A stretch of 64,000 bases of DNA from Chrysaora quinquecirrha (lineage: Eukaryota > Cnidaria > Scyphozoa > Semaeostomeae > Pelagiidae). Positions 56,246-64,000 of the stretch are shown here, piece by piece. The number at the start of each line of letters is the position of its first letter. Positions within the stretch are counted from its first letter, which is position 1. Where the stretch lies: assembly GCA_014526335.1 (NCBI GenBank), contig JACTAT010000076.1, forward strand, positions 261,601-325,600, written 5' to 3'. Position numbers and translations under genes: made by a program. The notes under the pieces were generated by a model, which saw only the letters and a program-made list of their open reading frames with translations, had not been told where the DNA came from and did not search any database.

Positions 56246-56525
56246 ATGGCTTCCTGCAATATAGCTGATGTTGATCCAGCTGCTCAAAAGCGTTATTTCG
56301 AGAAACTCGTTTTGATTAACATGCTAGTTTGCATTTATCAGTTGCTAGCGGATGCCTGGTCAGAGGATCTTTCAAAATTGCTTGAAGTGGAATGGTCAGA
56401 GGTCAGCAATATCTCATCAGCAGCCAATTTACTCAAGAGAAACAATTAAAAAAAGCGAACATGCTTAGAAGCTTATAAGAAGTTTGTTAGTGGCTGAGTA
56501 CAGACAGTTTATTCTGATGAAAAGG
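56246..56525 (+). pseudogene. N-terminal exon of a YqaJ/SWIM-type transposon-associated protein
   Basis: ATG at 56246 begins MASCNIADVDPAAQKRYFEK, then ADAWSEDLSKLLEVEWSEVS. After a frameshift near 56430 the frame resumes with LEAYKKFVSG and ends at a donor (aagg|gtaagc) at 56526. This N-terminal region is familiar from invertebrate proteins with SWIM zinc finger and YqaJ-like nuclease domains, which accompany ISL2EU transposases. The nuclease exons are not found downstream. The family call rests on memory of the N-terminus only. Confidence 0.4.
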
Positions 56526-56823
56526 GTAAGCAAATGATGTGTGATATTGAATGCTGGTGTTATAACTTTACAAAGATTGAATGAAAATACACGCTCTCCC
56601 AGGGGATGCAATTATGGCATGTGCAAAAAACCAGGGTTGGTATATGACTGCGCATGCTTGAAGCCAAACAATACGAGAAAAAAGCCAAAAAAAGCCAACT
56701 CATTTAGTGTAAAAGAAAGACAAAAATAAGCCAAATTTCCAAAATTTTATCATAAAACGCCAAAAAATGCCAAATCAACACAATATTAAAATTTACTTTT
56801 CAAACATTGTCCAAAAATAGAAA

Positions 56824-57660
56824 TCAAAAATCACTGTCACTGTCTGAAGCGGAAGAATTTTCCAGTATTTCCACGTCAATGTTACTGCATGTGGCACTTG
56901 TTTGCTGGGGCTTTAATGGTTCGTACATCTTAGAATCAAACAGCTCCAGCATTCTCTTCGTAACCACCATGTCTCGACAACACTTTCCCTCGAAGCGTAA
57001 CTTACTACGAATACGTACCTGGGCATTGAGCAAGTCGACTCCTATTCTGTTTCGTATTTTTGTCTTCACTGCTGTTACTCGTGAAAATATATGTTCAACT
57101 ACAGCGTTACTGACTGGAGTGGTGAGACATGCAAGTGCATATGTGGCAAGCTCTTTGAATGGATGTTGCCCCATCATATTTTTGAATTTGATAATTCCTG
57201 CCCAGAATGTAGCCGTATCATCAGGTACTTTGCCATTGAAAACAGGTTCTTCTTGCCAATTTCTGTGAAGAATTTTCCTGTATTGGTCTTCGATGTTACT
57301 TTCCTTATCTTGTCGAAGGCTGGCAAATGGGAGCTGATGCAGAGGGCTTCTTGATGTTGCACTTAAGATCTTCTTTGGATGCAACAAGCTCACTCCTTTG
57401 AATAGATCTAATGAGCTTGGTAAGCGCTTATCGACTTGCTCTGTTGCTTCAATAAGGAAGAGAAGACACCGTTGCTGAACTCCAGTGATCTTTTCTTGAG
57501 CAAGGGCGGTATTTCTTTGTTCAGAAATAAATGACTGACAATCGTGCAGAAACTTCCCTCCGAACTGAACCTTGTTCAATGATAGTAGATTACCATGGAC
57601 ATCATAGATACGAGAACGCAAGCTTTTGTAGTGAAGTGAATACTCTTTTTGCATTGCTTT
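56824..57660 (-). pseudogene. hAT-superfamily transposase C-terminal part
   Basis: A long minus-strand frame. The C-terminal dimerisation region is clear: HPFKELATYALACLTTPVSN, AVVEHIFSRVTAVKTKIRNR, LLNAQVRIRSKLRFEGKCC, with an acidic Ser/Asp tail. In hAT transposases (zinc-finger BED or ZMYM-like types) this region follows an insertion in the RNase H fold. Upstream pieces include FISEQRNTALAQEK and RCLLFLIEATEQVDKRLPSS. The BED finger and first catalytic residues are missing. At its N-terminal end the frame runs into a minisatellite. Either a 5'-truncated transposon copy or a domesticated gene fragment. Confidence 0.7.
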
Positions 57661-58005
57661 TTGGTATCCCCCCACAGGCATCATGGTATCCCCCCACCGT
57701 ACTGAATATCCACCACGGCAATCATGGTATCCCCCCACTGTACTGAACATCCCCCACCGTACTCCGAGATGCCTCCCCACGGCAATCATGGTATCCCCCC
57801 ACAGTCATCATGGCATCCCCACCGTACTGAATATCCGCCACAGCAATCATGATGCCTCCCCACGGCAATCATGGTATCCCCCCACCATACTGAACATCCC
57901 CCACCGTACTGCAAGATGCCTCCCCACGGCAATTATGGTATCCCCCCACCGTACTGAACATCCGCCACCGTACTGCACATCCCCCACCGTACTGCACAGA
58001 CATTA
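57660..58005. repeat. CCCCACCGTACTG minisatellite
   Basis: Tandem variable units made of 'catggtatccccccaccgtactgaa', 'catcccccaccgtactg' and 'gatgcctccccacggcaat'. Both strands are open: plus 57683-58252 and the N-terminal extension of the minus hAT frame to 57789. Both are products of the repeat, not genes. Confidence 0.85.
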
Positions 58006-58009
58006 CATG

Positions 58010-59160
58010 GGGTGTGCATGCATCGACAGACTTCTGCCAAAAATCAGCATTAAAACTTCTCCACAGATTGAATGCAGGGAGCAGGTTATGAAGCCTAAAT
58101 TATTCATTTCACTAGTGAAATTTTGCCCTTCAAAATTTATACACTGGGGTCCTAATAAGGTCCAGGCTGGTGGTGAAAAGCTAAAATTGAGAAACCGGGT
58201 GGCATTTATTTGGCACTTCAGAGTACCTTTCTTTGAATATACCAAAAAATGAGGCCAAATTCTTTTAAAATACTTGAATTAACCGAAAAACAGGTCGATA
58301 ATAATGCAATTCCTGTGATAAGTTTTTCTTGAAAACAGCCCTTCCTTTCTGCCATTTATGTTGCCCTTTCCACAAGATCATTAAGTTCATCAATAGGAAT
58401 AGCTTTAATCACTTCTGCTTTAGATGCACTGCCTGTTTTATGTCTTGAGTTTTGTCTTCCTTACACACTTTTCCACACTGACTGCATGTTTTCTTCTCAC
58501 TTGTGGCCTTGAATTTAAAATAAAACAAAACATAAAACTTCCTCGACCTTCTATTAAGAGACCAATAAAATGCAAAAACTAGCATTGAAGTCGACAAAAC
58601 ACAAAAAGAGCCAGAATCTGTGGAATGTCTAAATTTAGCTTGATAGCTGTTAATGAGCTTGTTTATGTTAAGTTGCAATTAGCATAAACAAGCTCAGTAA
58701 TGTTTATGTTTAGTTGCAAACAGTCGTAATGCTAACAGATGTAAAATTATAATTAATCATTCTTCTAATTGACGCTGCGTAATAAACACAGACTATATAA
58801 CAAAATCTAGACAGTAGAGGTGCAGGGACAAAAAATATTACAAACTTTAGTAGAATGCATCAATACAGACTTTAAAAATAGGAAATGATTGTCAGGTAGC
58901 CTTGTCATTCCTTTGTTTACATCCCATGACTGCACACAAAGTTGAAATATATAATGAAGAAACTAAAAATTACAAAGTGATTGACTTATTGAAAGACAGA
59001 GTCTGTGCAGCAGCTACACCAGCTTAAGAAAGAATAACAAATGTGGAAATCAATAACATCAATATGTTACTGCTAATTAAGGATTAGTTCAATATTTCTA
59101 ACAGTGGATACTACGAAATTGCCTCAGCACGTGAACAACTCCAAAGAGGATGTAATTTGA
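58010..59160. other. Non-coding stretch
   Basis: No supported gene. A short minus frame (58409-58678) has a CSQCGKVC motif but no context. A pair of inverted phrases around 'gcttgtttatgttaagttgc' lies near 58649-58725. Confidence 0.3.
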
Positions 59161-59166
59161 TTATAA

Positions 59167-60200
59167 ATGGCTGCAGTCAATAAGAAATGGAACATTTTTC
59201 CACCTGCTGGTGGCTACAGAGTTTGGGAAAGAATCAGAAACCAACTCCCTTTAAGAATCAAACCTTTCAGAAAACAGCAGCCTGAAAATTCTTGCCACAG
59301 CTCAAGAAGAATAAGGGTTAAATCAAAAGGGGGTGGGACTTACATTTGCAAAAGACAACATGTAGATATTATAGCATTCACTGTAATTGATGAAGGTGCT
59401 GCAGCTATGAAGTCAGGAGGCAATTATGCACTTGCAATCTTGAAAATGACTGAGAATTATGAGAACCTGCAACTAGAGCTACGTGATATAGTGAATGAAA
59501 TAAACACATCTAAAAATATGAAAATTAATGAAGTGAGCTATGAAATTGAATGGTTCTTAGGTCGGGATTGGAAATTCCTAGCTCTTGTAGTAGGTATTGG
59601 AGGAGCAATTGGAACCTATTCATGTGTCTGGTGAAAGTATGCCATGACATTAAATTTATTTTGCAACATTACATAGGGTGCATGGTTTAAAAAAAAGGAG
59701 ATCAACGACTTTTCCCAAATAAAAAGAACTCGGTTGAAAAAACAGGCCCGTTTTTCACTCTTTTCCTATTGACCATGTCAGTATTGACACTCTTCACCTC
59801 TTCCTGCGTATTACAGACAATTTCCAGACCTTGCTCATACTAGGTCTTTGCATGGCAGATGCAATTGAGAAGAAGAAAGTTTTAACAATGCTGGTCCTCA
59901 AAAATTAAGACTATTTAGTAATATTGATATCCCAAATCTACTTCCAAAAGATGAAAATAAACCCAAGATACAGATAATTTGGGTTGATTATTTAACTATC
60001 TTTAAGAGAACAACAAATTGCAAAGATGATATTGAAATCGGGAAATGGATGAGTCTGTTTCTTTCAGTCTATGTAACAAAGCATATAACACCATACATGC
60101 ATGCATTTTTGCATAATGATCCAGAGATTTTAGAGGTATATGGAAACATTAACCTATTCAATTAACAAGGCTTTGAGAAGTTGAACCATGATTCAACAAA
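59167..60200 (+). pseudogene. DWKFLA-type repeat-associated protein, broken
   Basis: ATG at 59167; 155 codons to a TGA. The end reads INEVSYEIEWFLGRDWKFLA then VVGIGGAIGTYSCVW, where related invertebrate repeat-associated proteins continue with a Cys (…CVWC-K). Here the Cys codon is TGA. Decayed downstream pieces of the same family follow: DIEIGKWMSLFLSVYVTKHI and TPYMHAFLHNDPEILEVYGN (about 60026-60150), then GFEKLNHDSTKSFF. The family is common in repetitive DNA of cnidarians and lancelets; its activity is unknown to me. This copy is inactive. Confidence 0.5.
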
Positions 60201-60591
60201 GTCCTTTTTTGTGCAACAAATCATAGATCAATTGAAGCCCTCACTAAATTCTCCAAAAAAAGAATCATCTGGAATATCTGAAAAAAACTTAAATGCATGC
60301 AAGTAAAAGCTGATCAACTTTGCACCAACTACAGTGAAAAAGGCCACAATATCAAGACCTGCTTGAAAGAGTGTAAAGCTTGCAAACATAGGCCATTTTG
60401 TGCTTCTTGTCACTTGGTCAAGGTCCCAAATGCAGGGTAAATGGAAAGTTTCTGTTCTGCTGAATGACCTTTAGAAATAAGCTTTCCATCATGACCTACA
60501 ATTTAACTATCATCTTTTCAAGAATCAAACTTTAAAGAACTATTTATGGCAGTAGTTTTGGTTGGTTCATGAGAAAAATTAAAATACTTGA

Positions 60592-60788
60592 AAATATATT
60601 AACTCTTTGTTCTCTGGTAATGGGATGCAGTCTTCTTTCCATCCTAGCCTAGTTGAATACATGCCATCTGCTTGTCTAGCAGTATTCTTCTTGAATTCTT
60701 TGTTGCATTCTTCAATTGCTTTTGCACTAAAACCTACCGCTTCCAATGCCCACATTGTCTTGATTTCCTCATAGTTCCATGTCATAAA
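60592..60788 (-). pseudogene. BEL/Pao polyprotein fragment
   Basis: Minus strand: EEIKTMWALEAVGFSAKAIE then GMYSTRLGWKEDCIPLPENK. This matches the BEL/Pao region just before the reverse transcriptase (the 'W-LE-IG' helix and 'L-WK-LP-N' segment). It is the same part of pol as 25270-25430 but diverged from it, so it is a third BEL/Pao fragment in the window. Only about 65 codons remain. Confidence 0.6.
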
Positions 60789-60942
60789 GGGTCTTTGTTC
60801 AACATCTTTGAATGACGTTTGACCTGTTAAAGCATGGTACCCACTTGAAGCTTTTTATGATTACCCCCATAATAATTAGCTGTAATCGTGATAATCTATA
60901 ACGTTGACATGGACTAAATTTTTTATTTCTTCTGATTTTGAA

Positions 60943-62139
60943 ATGGAGAACAAAAGCCTACTATTTGACGAAAAACTATCTGAAGCAGTAAGAAAATTCC
61001 CTGTGTTCGTGATAAAACGGAATAAGATTACAAGGATGTTAATGTTAAAAGAAATGCTTGGAACAGTATTTCTGAAGAATTGAATATTGAAAATGGCAAG
61101 AAATGTTGTATTGTTGTATTTTGTATCTCACTCTACACTGTCTTTCTCTCTTTCTCCCTTACATTATACCTTAATTGATATCAAGACAGATGCTTAACCT
61201 ATCTACATTGTCTGCTTTTAATCTTACAGGTGATAAAGCCAAGCAAGTTTTTTAAAATTTAAGAATAAGATTCAGTAAAATGAGAAACGATCTGAAAAGG
61301 GCAGAAAGGTCTGGAACATTGGCAAGCAGGGTAGAGAACACAAAGGAGAGCATGAGGAAGTATTCATCTGCTGTGGTTGATACTGTTTATAAAACTGTGA
61401 GCAACAAAGACAAGTTTGCCACCACCAACCAATGAAAAAGCAACACCAAGTCCAACTCCTATCCTGGAGACAGGTTTAATTGGTGACGAGTATGATAGTG
61501 ATGATTCCAGTTTTTTTAATGAGGCTACCAGGGTGGAGCAACTCTCTGAAGAATAGTACAAGAACTGCGTGTAGAGGCCTAAAAATTCAAGAAGAAGACC
61601 ATGTGCAGATGATACATCAGAAGAGCTAGGGCAGTGAAAATGGTCCAAAAAGAAACCAGATCTTGACAATGTTCTGACAGAGAAGAGATCTGATTTTTAC
61701 AATGTTCTTGACAATGCTCTGATCTTGACAGAGAGGAGGTCCGTGTTCTAAAAACAAAGCTTCTGAAGGTCCACAAGGGAAGCCCAAGAAGGATGATAAT
61801 GATCTCTTTGGCATGCTTGTATCCACAGAATTGCGCAAACTCGGGCATAGAGAGCAGCGTGTTGCAAGATATCAAATAAAACATTTGCTGTTTACAATGC
61901 AAATGTAGCAAGAAGATAAAGATAACAGTGCACCTTCACTCAACTCGTCTGCTTCTTTACAACAATCTGCTGCTTTCCATCAACCTAGCTCTTCAATGAA
62001 TCCCTGTGGCTCTATCCAGCCATCTTCTGCCTTCAACCTTCCAGCTCCTATATATCGTCCTGTATCACCCTATCCAGATACTTCTCTTAACCAATCCACT
62101 CTGAATGCTTTCTCTCATATCTCTCAAGAACATATATAA
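60943..62139 (+). pseudogene. MADF/BESS (Myb/SANT-like) protein gene of a Harbinger element
   Basis: ATG at 60943: LLFDEKLSEAVRKFPVF, then in another frame YKDVNVKRNAWNSISEELNI, the first two helices of a MADF domain. After an intron ending at ttacag (61229) the next exon has NLRIRFSKMRNDLKRAERSG and MRKYSS, the third helix and end of the MADF domain. The distal part has DDNDLFGMLVSTELRKLGHR then EQRVARYQIKHLL, a BESS-like motif, and a Ser/Pro-rich tail ending at 62139. PIF/Harbinger elements encode such a DNA-binding partner of the transposase, which assists nuclear import and binding at the ends. Stops (TAA in the third helix, others near 61430-61490) show that it is decayed. Confidence 0.6.
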
Positions 62140-62439
62140 CTATCAGACCTCAAACAATAATGCCCAACAAAATTAGTAAAAAACAGATGAAGAATAGATT
62201 TCATTAATATAATGATAATACCTTATGTTATAACATGCTATAATTGTCTCTTAATATTATTTATTCTCCTTGGAATCGCTCTTTTTCCCCAGTACTCTTC
62301 GCATGCTTTAACTGCCAAGCAACAGAGTCAATGTTCACACACTTTGTATCTGCTGCCTATATTTGGTGTCAGTTTTAGCCTATCATTAGGCCCTAGCTCT
62401 AGAAATAATACTTTTATAAAATCTGCTGTCCGATGCCAC

Positions 62440-63180
62440 TAACCTCCTCTATTCTTCATGCTGCAATTCCAAGTCAATGAAGCCTGAAGGGCAATACGTT
62501 TTATTCTCTGTTTCGCGTAAATAAGTATGGAAGCAAATGGCAGCCAAGACAAAGCGAGCATTGTTCTCCTTTGTTGCATGAATGAGACTACAAAATAACC
62601 TCTAAGGAGCAACCAAAATACCAAAGGCATTTTCAATTACTTTACTCGCTCTTGAAACTCGGTAATTATAAATCCGCTGTACCTCACTGAGCTTTACAGG
62701 ATATGGGCACATCAACCAAATCTAAGGGGGTCAATCTCTTCACCAACAAGGTAATAGGGCAATTCTAAGTCACAGCCGGGTAGCTATTCAAAAGGTGGAA
62801 TTGAAAGGGTCTCTTCATCAAATCTCTGTCCCATTTCAGAATTGAGCAGAACCCCACTGCCATTGTTGCTACTGTACTGACCAACATGTACCATAGTAAA
62901 ACTATATTTGGCATAATGATTAAATTGTCCTTCGACATTCACAGATATCTGTAGTAGAAGTCACGATTGTTCAACCACAGCTCTTGAACAAGTCCATGAG
63001 ATTCACTTGAAGTCTTTTTTCTGAAACTTTCCCCCACGCAGAATCTTTGTTTTTGGTATTGTAGTTCTTTCTGTTTTTCTCATCTCTCTCTACGTTTTTG
63101 GAAGATATAGACAGTACCCATCATTGCCAGAAGTTTTTTATTTCTATGAACGGCCATTTCCTTGTGACAATTAAAAACCA
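62440..63180 (-). pseudogene. Internally deleted PIF/Harbinger transposase, copy 2
   Basis: Minus strand from the right: N-terminal helical region near 63000-63130 as in copy 1, then the same internal deletion, the KYSFTMV region near 62890, YNYRVSRASKVIENAFGILV (about 62620-62680), then CSLIHATKENNARFVLAAIC and YLRETENKTYCPSGFIDLE. This is the C-terminal end of the DDE domain, including the catalytic Glu in VIENAFG, and is more complete than copy 1. It converges with the MADF/BESS gene, an arrangement usual for two-gene Harbinger elements. Confidence 0.7.
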
Positions 63181-63560
63181 GTTGCAGGTGAGTACATGTC
63201 TAAATTTAAGCCCCCCTGCTGTCAAGAAATTTAGTCAGGGTAATCGTAATTGGGGTAATTTGTGGTAAACCTCATCTGAGTACCAGGCTTTAGAATGCAC
63301 CAAAGTTTTGTCAACTCAGCACCTGGTTTCTTATCTTGAACAGAATCTGTTTTTATTTTCTGCATGTCCTACACAACTTCAAGGGTCTCAGATGGCGATA
63401 TCTTCAATTCCTTGATTCATGGGTCAGGGAAGGAAGTTGGTGTTTCTTTCTCTGAACTGATACAATAAACTTCAATTAAAAAATCTTTAATTTAACATGG
63501 TGACAGTTTCAGCCTGTAAATATCCAATCTTTTGTGAATTGTCCCATACATTTTTTTGAT
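63180..63560 (-). repeat. 5' flank of the Harbinger copy, shared with 27345-27830
   Basis: Non-coding, matches the left Harbinger copy with indels, including a deletion of about 50 bp near 63370 relative to it. Confidence 0.6.
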
Positions 63561-63580
63561 TCATCATCATTTTTTTGATT

Positions 63581-64000
63581 CAGTAAATGATGAACCAGTT
63601 ACTAAAAGCATCAAAAAGGAACCACTTAGTTCAGGTCGATAGAATTAATGAATTGTGTTGCATTTCAGTAAATGATGAACCAGTTACTAAAAGCATCAAA
63701 AAGGAACCATTTAGTTCAGGTCGATAGAATTAACGAATTGTGTTGCATTTCAGTAAATGATGAACCAGTTACTAAAAGCATCAAAAAGGAACCACTTAGC
63801 TCAGGTTGATAGAATTAACGAATTGTGTTGCATTTCAGTAAATGATGAACCAGTTACTAAAAGCATCAAAAAGGAACCATTTAGTTCAGGTCGATAGAAT
63901 TAACGAATTGTGTTGCATTTCAGTAAATGATGAACCAGTTACTAAAAGCATCAAAAAGGAACCACTTAGCTCAGGTTGATAGAATTAACGAATTGTGTTG
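63581..64000 (+). repeat. 85-bp satellite, five units, running off the window
   Basis: Units start with cagtaaatgatgaaccagtt at 63581, 63666, 63751, 63836 and 63921, so the period is exactly 85 bp. Units 2 and 4 share accatttagttcaggtcg; units 3 and 5 share accacttagctcaggttg. This indicates a 170-bp higher-order repeat. Each unit contains gcatttcag followed by an open stretch reading NDEPVTKSIKKEPLSSGR and a stop, resembling a small terminal exon. Confidence 0.95.

Noticed and set aside
57683..58252. A 189-codon plus-strand ORF with repeated WYPP/HRT peptides
   Set aside because: It is the translation of a minisatellite plus unrelated downstream sequence; no domain, and the opposite strand is open for the same reason.
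61364..61911. Minus-strand ORFs opposite the MADF/BESS gene
   Set aside because: The plus strand carries recognisable MADF and BESS motifs; these are shadows.

Overview
The window reads as AT-rich nuclear DNA from an invertebrate animal, most likely a cnidarian or another early-branching marine metazoan. The evidence is GT-AG introns, no operons, low coding density, and a mix of transposon families typical of such genomes: RTE and CR1 LINEs, BEL/Pao, Penelope-like elements, PIF/Harbinger, ISL2EU, hAT, and the invertebrate repeat-associated 'VADNVDHN' and 'DWKFLA' families. The species cannot be named from the sequence. No rRNA, tRNA, CRISPR array or prokaryotic gene was seen.

Layout. 1-5.6 kb: mostly non-coding, with a small MITE and one acidic exon candidate. 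5.6-10.5 kb: a decayed CR1-type LINE on the minus strand, then a nearly full-length but frameshifted RTE LINE on the plus strand. 10.7-13.1 kb: an inverted repeat containing two MITEs. 13.1-21 kb: a possible type II membrane-protein exon, an ISL2EU transposase remnant, minisatellites, and a broken three-exon leucine-rich-repeat-like gene. 21.7-25.7 kb: an old Penelope-like element (PLE) with an inverted structure and a GIY-YIG remnant, then BEL/Pao pieces. 26-31 kb: an internally deleted Harbinger transposase, a minisatellite, a LINE ORF1, and an N-terminal exon of the VADNVDHN family. 31.3-53.9 kb: a 15.5-kb array of very young PLE copies flanked by a 3.6-kb direct duplication of local DNA. 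54-64 kb: the rest of a long-TIR element encoding a FEN/PIN-like nuclease-type protein, palindromic repeats, a YqaJ/SWIM-type N-terminal exon, a hAT C-terminus fused to a minisatellite, a DWKFLA-family remnant, a two-gene Harbinger element (MADF/BESS gene convergent with its transposase), and an 85-bp satellite at the right edge.

The most interesting part is the PLE array. Each full unit is about 4.8 kb. Two GT-AG introns (217 bp and about 0.93 kb) can be recognised. Removing both joins an N-terminal acidic/basic region in phase to a Penelope-type reverse transcriptase of about 640 residues. The reading frame ends just after the RT thumb, with no GIY-YIG endonuclease at the C-terminus and none found elsewhere in the unit. 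The introns are still present in every copy that covers them. The left end of the array holds two 5'-truncated antisense copies placed head-to-head with the sense copies. The 3.6-kb direct repeats flanking the array are consistent with insertion at a widely staggered break, although an assembly artefact must be excluded.

The duplicated 3.6-kb segment itself carries a second notable element: about 2.5 kb long, with roughly 290-bp terminal inverted repeats, around a minus-strand gene with the acidic signature of the FEN/PIN nuclease fold. Small homopolymer and dinucleotide indels between otherwise almost identical copies suggest that some frameshifts are long-read consensus errors.
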